From Chloroflexota bacterium (lineage in GTDB: Bacteria > Chloroflexota > Dehalococcoidia > Lucifugimonadales > UBA3495): a DNA stretch of 59,422 bases. The translations under genes and the position numbers were made by a program. The stretch's first letter is position 1. The number at the start of each line of letters is the position of its first letter. The notes under the pieces are model-generated. The model was not told the origin of the DNA and ran no database searches. It saw nothing but the letters and a program-made list of their open reading frames with translations. The stretch covers positions 1 through 59,422 of the forward strand of contig JAPPMU010000028.1 in the NCBI GenBank assembly GCA_028873965.1, given 5' to 3'. Of the stretch, positions 52,463-59,422 are shown piece by piece.

Positions 52463-53095
52463 ATGGCCGAATCCGATTTCACCGTCTATTACGACTTTCG
52501 TTGACCCTTCGTGTACAACGCTGCCATGTGGTGGGCGAAAGTACGCGAGAATACCGACCACGACATCGCCGTGGATCTGAAGCCATTCTCGCTGGTCCAG
52601 GTAAATCACGACAACAACAATGACGACGGCTTCAAGTACTGGGAGCAGGACGACTCGGACAACACGTTGCTCGAGCTTCGCGCCGGCATCGCCGCCCAGC
52701 GCCAGGGTGAGGAGATCTTCGATCGCTTCTTCATCAACCTGCTGCGGGCCCGCCACGAAGATCGCATCGACCTGACCGACGCGGACGCCATCAACGCCGT
52801 GGCCGAGGCCTCCGGCGTCGACATGGGCCGGTTCGCCGAGGACCTGGCCGATCCCGACGTGCTGCGCGAGATCGGCGAGAGCCACACCGAGGCCGTGGAA
52901 GTGCACGGCGCCTTCGGCGTGCCCCTCTACGTCTTCCCCAACGGCAACTCCGCCTTCGTCAAGATGTTCATTCCGTCCGACGACGAGTCCGGGCCCATCT
53001 ACGACAACCTCGTCGAAATGATGGCCGACCACAGGCACGTGGGCGAGGTCAAGCGCCCGTCCCCGCCGTGGCCCTATGAGGGTGTGCGCGGATAA
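52463..53095 (+). CDS. DsbA-family selenoprotein (in-frame TGA at the redox-active cysteine position)
   Basis: Translating TGA at 52502-52504 as selenocysteine gives one 210-aa thioredoxin-fold protein. The N-terminus D-F-T-V-Y-Y-D-F-R-U-P-F-V-Y-N-A-A is the DsbA/HCCA-isomerase active-site loop (normally F-R-C-P-F). A helical insertion domain follows and then the cis-Pro loop G-V-P-L-Y-V-F. ATG at 52463 has GGGAGG eight bases upstream; the first 13 codons would be useless alone. The rest of the frame is intact to 53095. A hairpin at 52507-52541 fits a bacterial SECIS position. Starting after the TGA would lose the first beta strand and active site. Function as a thiol-disulfide or seleno-peroxidatic oxidoreductase is inferred. 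Confidence 0.85.
52507..52541 (+). promoter_or_regulatory. candidate bacterial SECIS hairpin
   Basis: CTTCG (52507-52511) can pair with CG-AAAG (52536-52541, one bulged A). Inside, TACA (52514-52517) can pair with TGTG (52527-52530) across a 9-base loop holding G and U. It begins 2 bases after the TGA. Manual pairing only; no energy was computed. Confidence 0.45.
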
Positions 53096-53111
53096 CGGCG
53101 CTCAACTCCGC

Positions 53112-53825
53112 ATGAGTTCGCCCGGCGCGCATCGCCCGGTCGCCGAACTGGAACAAGCCCTGGGCCTGAGCTTTCGGGACCGGGGCTTGCTCATTCAGGC
53201 GCTGACCCACCGTTCCTACGTCAACGAGACCGGCGGGGCGGACACCGATTCCTACGAACGGCTCGAGTTCCTCGGGGACGTGGTAGTGCGCCTCATCGTC
53301 AGCGAGGAACTGTACCGCCGCCTGCCGGAATGCGACGAGGGCGGCCTGACGCGACGCTGGACCTCCCTGCTCAGCCAGCGCGCCCTCGCCGACGCGGCCC
53401 GGGACCTGGGCCTTGCCGATTACGTCCTGCTGGGACGGGGGTTCGAGGCGTCGGGCGGACGCAACGGCGACGCCGTGCTGGGCGACGTGATGGAGTCGGT
53501 CATCGCCGCAGTGTACCTGGACCGGGGTAACGCGGCCGCCCGTGATTTCGTGCTGCGCGCCCTGTCGGAACCACTACATGCGGCCTGCCGGCCCGGCTGG
53601 CGTCCGGACAACCCCAAGGCGGAACTCCAGGAACTGTTGCAAGGACAGGGCCAACCTACCCCGGTCTACCGCGTGGTGGCCTCCTCCGGGCCATCGCATC
53701 AGCCCAGTTTCCACGTCGAAGTCGCCACCGGCGAGCAGGTGCTGGGTTCCGGCGCGGGGTCGAGTAAAAGCGCTGCCGAAGTTGCCGCCGCCCGCGCTGC
53801 GTTGGCTGCACTGGCGCCGCCCTGA
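53112..53825 (+). CDS. rnc: ribonuclease III
   Basis: Double-strand-specific endoribonuclease in rRNA and mRNA processing. The 237-aa protein has the catalytic signature Y-E-R-L-E-F-L-G-D-V-V-V (Ala of L-G-D-A replaced by Val), the second acidic site G-D-V-M-E-S-V-I-A-A-V-Y-L-D, and a C-terminal dsRNA-binding domain (N-P-K-A-E-L-Q-E-L-L-Q ... S-K-S-A-A-E-V-A-A-A-R-A-A). ATG at 53112 is preferred; an in-frame ATG at 53076 overlaps the selenoprotein gene. Neither has a strong RBS. Confidence 0.94.
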   Translation: MSSPGAHRPVAELEQALGLSFRDRGLLIQALTHRSYVNETGGADTDSYERLEFLGDVVVRLIVSEELYRRLPECDEGGLTRRWTSLLSQRALADAARDLGLADYVLLGRGFEASGGRNGDAVLGDVMESVIAAVYLDRGNAAARDFVLRALSEPLHAACRPGWRPDNPKAELQELLQGQGQPTPVYRVVASSGPSHQPSFHVEVATGEQVLGSGAGSSKSAAEVAAARAALAALAPP

Positions 53826-53895
53826 TCGACCTGCTCCGGGACACGCTGCGGCCCGCGCGCCGGCAAACTGGCTGCCGGAACGCGCATCGCGCCAT

Positions 53896-53924
53896 TTGAT
53901 TGCCCCGGCGACGGCGGCTATAAT
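53896..53924 (+). promoter_or_regulatory. consensus-like pdxS promoter
   Basis: TTGATT at 53896-53901, 17-bp spacer, TATAAT at 53919-53924. The ATG at 53964 follows after 39 bases with AGGAGG in between. Confidence 0.8.
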
Positions 53925-53963
53925 GGTTGGAAGCATTAGCTTTGTAATTGAGGAGGCGCGCAC

Positions 53964-54857
53964 ATGGTTGCTGACGTCCTGACCGGTACCTTTACCGTCA
54001 AATCCGGCCACGCTCAGATGCTCAAGGGCGGCGTCATTATGGACGTTGTCAACGCGGAGCAGGCCCGTATCGCCCAGGAAGCCGGCGCGGTCGCCGTGAT
54101 GGCCCTGGAGAGGGTGCCCGCGGACATTCGGGCTGATGGCGGCGTGGCGCGCATGAGCGATCCGTCCATGATCGCTGCGATCATCGATTCGGTTTCCATA
54201 CCGGTGATGGCCAAGTGCCGCATCGGTCATTTCGTCGAGGCTCAGATCCTCCAGGCCATGGGTGTTGACTACGTTGACGAGTCCGAGGTCCTGACCCCGG
54301 CCGACGAGGAACACCATGTCTGGAAGCAAGACTTTACCGTTCCCTTCGTCTGCGGTTGCCGCGACCTGGGTGAGGCCCTGCGCCGTGTCTCCGAAGGCGC
54401 GGCCATGATCCGCACCAAGGGCGAGGCTGGAACCGGCGACGTGGTGGAAGCCGTGCGCCACATGCGCGCCGTGCAGGACGCCATTCGCAAACTCCGCAAC
54501 ATGCCCGACGACGAGATGGTGGTAGAGGCGCGGGACATGCGCGTCAGCCTCGACCTGCTCATGCAGACCCGCGAAGAGGGACGCCTGCCCGTGGTGAACT
54601 TCGCCGCCGGCGGCGTGGCCACCCCGGCCGACGCCGCGCTGATGATGCAGTTGGGAGCCGACGGCGTCTTCGTGGGCTCTGGCATCTTCAAGTCCGGCGA
54701 CCCGGTGCGTCGCGGCCACGCCATCGTCCAGGCGGTCACGCACTACAACGACCCGCATATCCTGGCCGACGTGTCCAAGGACCTGGGCGAGCCCATGGTG
54801 GGCCGCAGCGTGCGCGAGCTTTCCGATCAGGAACTCCTCGCCACCCGCAGCGTCTGA
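53964..54857 (+). CDS. pdxS: pyridoxal 5'-phosphate synthase subunit PdxS
   Basis: Condenses ribose-5-P (or ribulose-5-P), glyceraldehyde-3-P and ammonia from PdxT to PLP. The 297-aa barrel has [21 protein letters not shown], the Schiff-base lysine segment [13 protein letters not shown], and the phosphate loop [12 protein letters not shown]. Highly conserved and of normal length. Precedes pdxT by 57 bases on the same strand. Confidence 0.97.
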   Translation: MVADVLTGTFTVKSGHAQMLKGGVIMDVVNAEQARIAQEAGAVAVMALERVPADIRADGGVARMSDPSMIAAIIDSVSIPVMAKCRIGHFVEAQILQAMGVDYVDESEVLTPADEEHHVWKQDFTVPFVCGCRDLGEALRRVSEGAAMIRTKGEAGTGDVVEAVRHMRAVQDAIRKLRNMPDDEMVVEARDMRVSLDLLMQTREEGRLPVVNFAAGGVATPADAALMMQLGADGVFVGSGIFKSGDPVRRGHAIVQAVTHYNDPHILADVSKDLGEPMVGRSVRELSDQELLATRSV

Positions 54858-54914
54858 TCCGGTTCCTCTCGGCACCAACTTATCGACCGCAAGACAGAGA
54901 GGCAGTTCGGTTAG

Positions 54915-55535
54915 TTGAACATCGGCGTATTGGCAGTTCAGGGTGATTTCGCGGAGCACTGCCACGTGCTCCGCAGCGTGGGAGTCGCGGCCACGGAGGT
55001 GCGTTTGCCCCGGCACCTCGAAGGATTGGATGGCCTCATCATCCCCGGAGGCGAGAGCACCACGCTCAGCCGGCTGATGTCGCTGTACGACCTCCGCGAG
55101 CCGGTGGAGAACATGGCAAAGCGGGGCAAGGCCGTGTGGGGCACGTGCGCCGGTATGATCATGCTGGCCAACGAGATCACCGAGGAAGACCCGGTGCCCA
55201 TGGGGCTGATGGACGTGGGTGTCCAGCGCAACGCCTTCGGTCGCCAGGTCGATTCCTTTGAGCAGGACCTGCACGTCAAAGCACTGGGCGCCCGCGAGTA
55301 TCATGCCATCTTCATTCGCGCGCCGGTCATCATCCGGGTCGGCGACGCGGTGGATGTCCTGGCGGCGCTCCCCGACGGTCGTCCGGTCGCGGTGCAGCAG
55401 GGCAACATGATGGCCACGTCGTTCCACCCCGAACTCACCGCCGACGCGCGCATTCACCGCTATTTCGTTTCCCTGGCCGGCGGACCGGCCTTCGACACTG
55501 ACGCTCCCCTGATCGATACGCCCCGTGTCCGCTAG
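54915..55535 (+). CDS. pdxT: pyridoxal 5'-phosphate synthase glutaminase subunit PdxT
   Basis: Class I glutaminase feeding NH3 to PdxS. The 206-aa protein starts N-I-G-V-L-A-V-Q-G-D-F and has I-I-P-G-G-E-S-T-T. The nucleophile is Cys78 in W-G-T-C-A-G-M, and the His-Glu pair is in S-F-H-P-E-L. TTG at 54915 is required, since no ATG or GTG lies before the conserved N-terminus. Working partner of the preceding pdxS. Confidence 0.96.
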   Translation: MNIGVLAVQGDFAEHCHVLRSVGVAATEVRLPRHLEGLDGLIIPGGESTTLSRLMSLYDLREPVENMAKRGKAVWGTCAGMIMLANEITEEDPVPMGLMDVGVQRNAFGRQVDSFEQDLHVKALGAREYHAIFIRAPVIIRVGDAVDVLAALPDGRPVAVQQGNMMATSFHPELTADARIHRYFVSLAGGPAFDTDAPLIDTPRVR

Positions 55536-55618
55536 CCCACGACTGAACCAATAACCTGTCATTTCCAAAAACCCCGCCCGCATAGATCAGCGATACGCAG
55601 CTCCACCAGGAGGCATAG

Positions 55619-57289
55619 TTGGTAACGGTCGAACAGCTGGCCCAGGACGAATTGCAACAACTGCTGGCAGTGCTCCCGGAGCGCATTACCCACAAACTCC
55701 GGGAACAGGAAGAGCTTGATGACCTGTTAGAAGTTATCCTCGATTTGGGCCGCCTGCCCGAGGCCCGTTTCTCCCACGGCGACGTGATGCTGGGAGACGA
55801 GCCTGTAAGCCGGGAAGACCTGCAGTACGTGGTCGCCGGCATCGGCAATTTCGGCGGCGACAACCGCGCCGGCATGGAGCGGACCCTGCACCGCATCTCG
55901 GCGATCCGCAACCGCGGCGGCAACGTGGTGGGCATCACCTGCCGCGTCGGCCGCGCCGTGTTCGGTACTATCAAGATAATCGAGGATCTGGCCTACAGCG
56001 GCCAGAACATCCTCCTGCTGGGCCGGCCCGGCGTCGGCAAGACCACCATGCTGCGCGAAGTCGCCCGCGTTCTGGCCGACGAGGCCCGCAAGCGCGTGAT
56101 CATCGTCGATACCTCCAACGAGATCGCCGGAGATGGCGATATTCCGCACCCGGCCATCGGCCACTCCCGTCGCATGCAGGTGCCGACGCCCACCGAACAG
56201 CACGGCGTTATGATCGAGGCCGTGGAAAACCACATGCCCCAGGTAATCATCATCGATGAAATGGGCACCACCCAGGAAGCCGCCGCCGCCCGCACCATCG
56301 CCGAACGCGGCGTCCAGTTGGTGGCCACCGCCCACGGCAACACCCTGGACAACCTGATAATGAACCCCACCCTGTCCGACCTGGTGGGCGGCGTGCAGAC
56401 CGTCACCCTGGGCGACCAGGAAGCCCGTTTCCGCGGCACCCAGAAAACGGTCCTCGAACGCAAGGCTCCTCCCACGTTTGACGTGGTGGTGGAAATCCGC
56501 GACTGGGACGAGGTCCTGGTCCACGAGGACGTGGCTCAGGTGGTTGACCAGTGGTTGCGCGGTTATCCGGTGGAACCCGAGGTCCGCCGCATGGACTCCG
56601 ACGGCAACGTGTCGCGCACTGCCGCGTCCCGGCCCAGCGAGGTTGGGCAGACCCCGTGGTCAGGCAACGATGTCCGGGGCCGCCGCGGACGCAAGCGGAG
56701 CCAGAACGGATCCGCCGAATACGATCAGTACCCTCCGGAGACCTTCCGGGATGAGCCCGACGCCGGTGGATCCGCCGGCCGTCGCCTGGACGCCAGGATC
56801 TTCCTCTTCGGCGTCAGCCGCGACAAGGTCGAGACGGCCCTGGCCGAGCGCGAAGCCACCGCCGAGATCGTCAGCGAACTCCGGCGCGCCAGCCTGCTGC
56901 TTACCACCAAGAACCATTACCGGCGGGGCAGCCAGTTGGTGCGGATCGCCGAGAGCAACAACGTACCGGTGTACGTCCTGCGCAAGAACACCGTACCCCA
57001 GGTGTCGGAATTCCTGACCTCGCTGGCCCGTGATCAGGGCATCAACCTGGCCCCGCCGCGCAGCCGGTCGGAGGAACGGGAGGAAGCCAACGCCGATGCC
57101 ATGGCCGCCGCCCGCGCCGAGGTGGAGGATGCCGCCCGTCGGGTGATGGACGGGGAATTCAGCGTGCAGCTGGAGCCCCAGCGGCCGTACATCCGGCGGC
57201 TGCAACACATGCTCGCCGAGGAATTCAACCTGGCGTCCACCAGCCGCGGCCGCGACCCACAGCGCGGCGTACTGATCTACCGGCCGTAG
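55619..57289 (+). CDS. SpoIIIAA-like AAA ATPase with C-terminal R3H domain
   Basis: The 556-aa protein has a RecA/AAA-type ATPase core like stage III sporulation protein AA and Ycf45. Walker A G-R-P-G-V-G-K-T-T is near residues 134-142; V-D-T-S-N-E-I-A-G-D-G and I-I-I-D-E-M-G-T follow. A charged linker (about 325-395) leads to a C-terminal region ending R-R-L-Q-H-M-L-A-E-E-F, an R3H-type nucleic-acid-binding domain. TTG at 55619 has AGGAGG five bases upstream. There are no other spore genes, so the sporulation name reflects fold only. A role in RNA/DNA binding is inferred. Confidence 0.88.
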   Translation: MVTVEQLAQDELQQLLAVLPERITHKLREQEELDDLLEVILDLGRLPEARFSHGDVMLGDEPVSREDLQYVVAGIGNFGGDNRAGMERTLHRISAIRNRGGNVVGITCRVGRAVFGTIKIIEDLAYSGQNILLLGRPGVGKTTMLREVARVLADEARKRVIIVDTSNEIAGDGDIPHPAIGHSRRMQVPTPTEQHGVMIEAVENHMPQVIIIDEMGTTQEAAAARTIAERGVQLVATAHGNTLDNLIMNPTLSDLVGGVQTVTLGDQEARFRGTQKTVLERKAPPTFDVVVEIRDWDEVLVHEDVAQVVDQWLRGYPVEPEVRRMDSDGNVSRTAASRPSEVGQTPWSGNDVRGRRGRKRSQNGSAEYDQYPPETFRDEPDAGGSAGRRLDARIFLFGVSRDKVETALAEREATAEIVSELRRASLLLTTKNHYRRGSQLVRIAESNNVPVYVLRKNTVPQVSEFLTSLARDQGINLAPPRSRSEEREEANADAMAAARAEVEDAARRVMDGEFSVQLEPQRPYIRRLQHMLAEEFNLASTSRGRDPQRGVLIYRP

Positions 57290-57390
57290 CGACGTGTTGA
57301 CTGAAATGCGGGGTCGCGACACGCATAACGTCGTCTCCCCCTTCTGATACCCTGACGCCGTTACGTTGATACGCAAGCGGGGGTCAGGCG

Positions 57391-58074
57391 ATGTCGGGGG
57401 TGTTCATAGCCTTTGAGGGCGGCGAAGGGGCGGGCAAGTCCACGCAGGCGGCGATTCTGCACGACGCGCTCCGGCGGGAAGGCTACTGTACGACGCTCCT
57501 GCGGGAGCCGGGTTCCACCAATCTGGGCGACTACTTGCGGGATTATCTAATTGGAGAGCGGCCCGTTTCGTCGCTGGCGGAATTGCTGCTGTTCGAGGCT
57601 TCCCGGGCCCAGTTGGTGACCGAGCGGATTGAGCCGCTGCTGAACAACGGCGCGGTGGTAATAGCAGACCGTTTTGCCGGTTCGACCATAGCCTACCAGG
57701 GATACGGGCGCGGCGTTGACCTGGAGCGGATCGGATGGCTGAACGACCTTGCTACCGGCGGCCTTTATCCCGACTTGACCATATTGTTGGACATCGACCC
57801 ACCGGAAGGGTTGAAACGGGCTAATAGGCGGAAACAGGAACCGAGACAGCAACTGCGTCTGCCACTCGGCGACGTAATGACCGACCGTTTTGAAGGCGAG
57901 GCAACGAACTTCCATTACCGGGTAAGTCACGGGTTCCTCCAGCAAGCCGCCGCCAACCCGGAAGCCTGGCACGTCATTGAAGGCAATCGCTCGATAGATG
58001 ACGTTGCCGCCGCAATCTGGGCGGCCGTATGCCCGCTGTTGCCCGCGAGAGCCGTCGCGCCCGGCGGCGGCTGA
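57391..58074 (+). CDS. tmk: thymidylate kinase
   Basis: Phosphorylates dTMP to dTDP. The 227-aa P-loop kinase has F-I-A-F-E-G-G-E-G-A-G-K-S-T (Walker A), L-R-E-P-G-S-T (the usual T-R-E-P-G-G-T), and A-D-R-F-A-G-S-T-I-A-Y-Q-G (D-R-Y/F signature). The C-terminal LID region K-Q-E-P-R-Q is unusual but in place. ATG at 57391. Last plus-strand gene before the shared terminator and the SelW-like gene. Confidence 0.94.
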   Translation: MSGVFIAFEGGEGAGKSTQAAILHDALRREGYCTTLLREPGSTNLGDYLRDYLIGERPVSSLAELLLFEASRAQLVTERIEPLLNNGAVVIADRFAGSTIAYQGYGRGVDLERIGWLNDLATGGLYPDLTILLDIDPPEGLKRANRRKQEPRQQLRLPLGDVMTDRFEGEATNFHYRVSHGFLQQAAANPEAWHVIEGNRSIDDVAAAIWAAVCPLLPARAVAPGGG

Positions 58075-58096
58075 CCGCTTTCCGGCCAGCAAAAAA

Positions 58097-58124
58097 AGCC
58101 GCCGCCCCAGTCAGGGCGGCGGCT
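58097..58124 (-). terminator. strong terminator between tmk and the SelW-like gene
   Basis: AGCCGCCGCCC (58097-58107) pairs with GGGCGGCGGCT (58114-58124) over a 6-base loop. The plus strand has seven A before it, which on the minus strand is a T-run after the hairpin, so it mainly terminates the minus-strand gene. Confidence 0.88.
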
Positions 58125-58148
58125 ATCAATTCCGTTTGGCGCGTTCGA

Positions 58149-58436
58149 CTAGTTGTCGGCAGCCACAGCCAAGTCGGCCTGCGCGATCCTCGCGGAGATG
58201 ACTTCCTTCATCTTGCGGATGCGGCCCAACTCGGGGTAGATGTTCCCCTCGGCCTTCTTGTCAAAGATCTTCTCGCCGTCCACGAACACTTCCATGATGC
58301 CCTGCCCGCGCGGGGAGATCGTGATAGCGGCGTCGCCGCCGTAGGCCCGGAAAAACTCGTTCGCCATCCACGTGGCGGTAGCGTGGTGCTGTCAAGGCAC
58401 GCAGTAAGTAATCTCGATCTGGACTTTGCCTTCCAT
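58149..58436 (-). CDS. SelW/Rdx-family selenoprotein with C-x-x-U motif
   Basis: Reading TGA at 58394-58392 as selenocysteine gives a 95-aa protein: E-G-K-V-Q-I-E-I-T-Y-C-V-P-U-Q-H-H. Cys12 and Sec15 form the C-x-x-U motif of SelW/SelT/SelH (Rdx) proteins. A thioredoxin-like body follows, with G-Q-G-I-M-E-V-F-V-D-G-E-K-I-F-D and E-G-N-I-Y-P-E. ATG at 58436 has GGAGG at 5 bases, so initiation is well defined upstream of the TGA. Starting downstream at M-A-N-E-F would remove the redox site. A hairpin lies 5 bases after the TGA. Probably a small redox protein; partners unknown. Confidence 0.9.
58368..58386 (-). promoter_or_regulatory. candidate bacterial SECIS hairpin
   Basis: On the minus strand CCACG (58386-58382) pairs with CGTGG (58372-58368) across a 9-base loop C-T-A-C-C-G-C-C-A. 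It starts 5 bases after the TGA. The distance is short for a typical bacterial SECIS apex, so a larger fold may be needed. Manual pairing only. Confidence 0.45.
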
Positions 58437-58526
58437 ATTTTCCTCCATTGGAGCCGGTTACTCGGCGCCTGCTTTGAGAATTCTATCACAAATGAAATGC
58501 GGTTCCAACCGCCCCCGCAGTCTCGC

Positions 58527-58659
58527 AGGGCATGTGCAAAGTCCTTTCTCATCCGCTCGTGGTGAGCCTGTCGAACCATCCGCCGATTGCAAAGGGCATC
58601 CTTCGACAAGCTCAGGATGAGCGGAAAAGGGTCGAGGGGTGACTTTGCACAGGCCCTGG
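58527..58659. repeat. MITE-like element family E with 9-bp target duplication
   Basis: The 133-bp element has ends AGGGCATGTGCAAAGTC and GACTTTGCACAGGCCCTGG, near-perfect inverse complements. It is related to the family A TIR with TGTGC in place of TTTTC. CAGTCTCGC flanks it at 58518-58526 and 58660-58668. The core has a palindrome built on GAGCCTGTCGAACC and GACAAGCTCAGGATGAGCGG. Confidence 0.75.
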
Positions 58660-58668
58660 CAGTCTCGC

Positions 58669-58813
58669 CAGGGCCTTTTCAAAGTTAATCCGTCATTCCG
58701 GCGAAAGCCGGAATCCAGAACATTCCGAACCCAGCGACCTGCTGGATTCTCGCGCAAGCGGGAATGGCGGCTCATGGTTCAAGGCAGCCATCCGGGACTT
58801 TGGAAAAGCCCCG
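58669..58813. repeat. MITE-like element family A, complete copy next to element E
   Basis: Starts CAGGGCCTTTTCAAAG and ends CTTTGGAAAAGCCCCG (145 bp). It is flanked by CAGTCTCGC at 58660-58668 and CAGCCTCGC at 58814-58822 (8 of 9 bases match). It shares the middle 9-mer with the family E element, so the two sit as neighbours in one target. Confidence 0.82.
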
Positions 58814-58842
58814 CAGCCTCGCGCGTACCCAGTTCCGCCCGT

Positions 58843-58950
58843 GTTGTCATTGGGACCCCGCACTTGATGCGGGGGCGGCAATCTCGTCAAGGCAACCAAC
58901 GCCGCTACGGGAACGAGATCGCCACGTCGCCTCGCTCCTCGCGATGACAA
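58843..58950. repeat. inverted-repeat family C copy
   Basis: TGTCATTGGGACCCCGCACTTGATGCGGGGG...GGCAATCTCG and ACGAGATCGCCACGTCG...CGCGATGACA, the same arms as 59166-59258. Non-coding. Confidence 0.7.
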
Positions 58951-58992
58951 GTAACTGTTCAGATTTGATGTGACCGGCCCACCCCAAAACCG

Positions 58993-59085
58993 TCATACCG
59001 GCGAAAGCCGGTATCCAGAAAATCCTTGCTGTGCTCACGTTTGCCGGTAGCAGGGATTTCTGGGTTCCTGCTTTCGCAGGAACGA
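58993..59085. repeat. palindromic repeat (family A-type core)
   Basis: CATACCGGCGAAAGCCGGTATCC forms a left hairpin and GGTTCCTGCTTTCGCAGGAACG a right hairpin, around a short spacer. No terminal repeats of family A are attached. Confidence 0.65.
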
Positions 59086-59165
59086 TGTGCAACCCACAAG
59101 GAAACCCATCAACACTGAACAGTTACGATGACAAACGGCTCACGCGTACCCGCTTTGGTACAAAC

Positions 59166-59258
59166 TGTCATTGCGAGCGCAGCGCGGCAATCTCGCTGAG
59201 GGAGAAGTGACCCTCCCGGCAACGAGATCGCCACGTCGCTGCGCTCCTCGCGATGACA
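59166..59258. repeat. inverted-repeat family C copy
   Basis: TGTCATTGCGAGCGCAGCGCGGCAATCTCG... and CGAGATCGCCACGTCGCTGCGCTCCTCGCGATGACA. The best-preserved copy of this family; it abuts the possible gene fragment at 59261-59370. Apart from repeats, the stretch 58437-59422 holds no convincing gene. Confidence 0.78.
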
Positions 59259-59260
59259 AA

Positions 59261-59370
59261 CTGGGTACGCACGAGGACAAACGGCCCTTGACTTCTCCGA
59301 ACGTCTGTTCCATAATGGTCAGCGTCAGGTGAGAACCTTTTGCCAGAGCCACCAGGTCGTTTACGGTCAT
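59261..59370 (-). pseudogene. possible gene fragment cut by a repeat
   Basis: ATG at 59370 opens V-N-D-L-V-A-L-A-K-G-S-H-L-T-L-T-I-M-E-Q-T-F-G-E-V-K-G, a protein-like stretch of about 30 residues that runs straight into repeat 59166-59258. No RBS is clear. It may be a truncated N-terminus or chance. Confidence 0.25.
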
Positions 59371-59422
59371 CCCGTTAGCATCAAAATCGCATCACCGGCC
59401 ATGGGACAACCCGGACTGTCGT

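Noticed and set aside
52511..53095. DsbA-like gene starting after the TGA
   Set aside because: It would lack the first beta strand and the active site, and no RBS precedes it, whereas the ATG at 52463 has a strong one.
58527..59258. CRISPR array from repeated palindromes
   Set aside because: Repeat units are of different families, unevenly spaced, and the spacers are not of uniform length.

Overview
The window is a GC-rich, densely coded stretch of bacterial chromosome. Gene content suggests a Chloroflexota member of the SAR202/Dehalococcoidia type: a SpoIIIAA/R3H-like ATPase beside pdxST, many flavin and P450 oxygenases, LLM flavoproteins, lone small membrane proteins and frequent TTG/GTG starts. 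That placement is inference. No rRNA, phage, CRISPR array or full insertion sequence is visible. Short non-coding inverted-repeat elements are common and fill most intergenic gaps.

Layout. Bases 1-571 are repeats. 0.6-13.4 kb is mainly housekeeping: rluD-lspA-hydrolase, threonine aldolase with an isochorismatase-fold protein, an arrestin-fold protein, a GNAT acetyltransferase, rarA, a coiled-coil protein with a small membrane protein, an LLM flavoprotein, an acyl-CoA carboxylase beta subunit and folP-folK. 13.4-16.4 kb is a fused nucleotidyltransferase-HEPN gene followed by a decayed locus (leucine-rich-repeat protein, peptide-binding protein and secreted protein remnants). 16.5-26.5 kb holds gamma-glutamyltransferase, a lipoprotein, hpt, gyrB, a Nudix hydrolase, an inositol-phosphatase-like gene, an M19 dipeptidase, a MetE-fold protein, an FMN split-barrel protein and tRNA-Ser(UGA). 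26.7-37.6 kb is catabolic: an acyl-CoA-dehydrogenase-fold oxidoreductase, a Baeyer-Villiger-type monooxygenase, an MFS transporter, a cupin and an oligopeptide-type ABC transporter without ATPases. 37.8-43.7 kb holds valS, a lipoprotein, aroE and aroC.

45.5-52.1 kb is an array of four cytochrome P450 genes on the minus strand plus one P450-type ferredoxin. The genes fall into separate transcription units, each with its own candidate promoter and terminator. A HicB/HicA-like pair lies inside the array and its toxin-like member lacks the catalytic histidine. 52.4-58.1 kb holds rnc, pdxS-pdxT, the SpoIIIAA/R3H-like ATPase and tmk.

The main discovery is two genes that conventional calling truncates because each has an in-frame TGA exactly at a redox-active cysteine position: a DsbA-family protein (52463-53095) and a SelW/Rdx-family protein with a C-x-x-U motif (58149-58436). 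Each TGA is followed closely by a possible SECIS-like hairpin, and the reading frame continues intact to the natural end. Both are read here as selenoproteins, implying that the host decodes UGA as selenocysteine. The second discovery is a ~146-bp MITE-like family with 18-bp terminal inverted repeats and 9-bp target duplications; one copy lies directly upstream of the aroE start codon.
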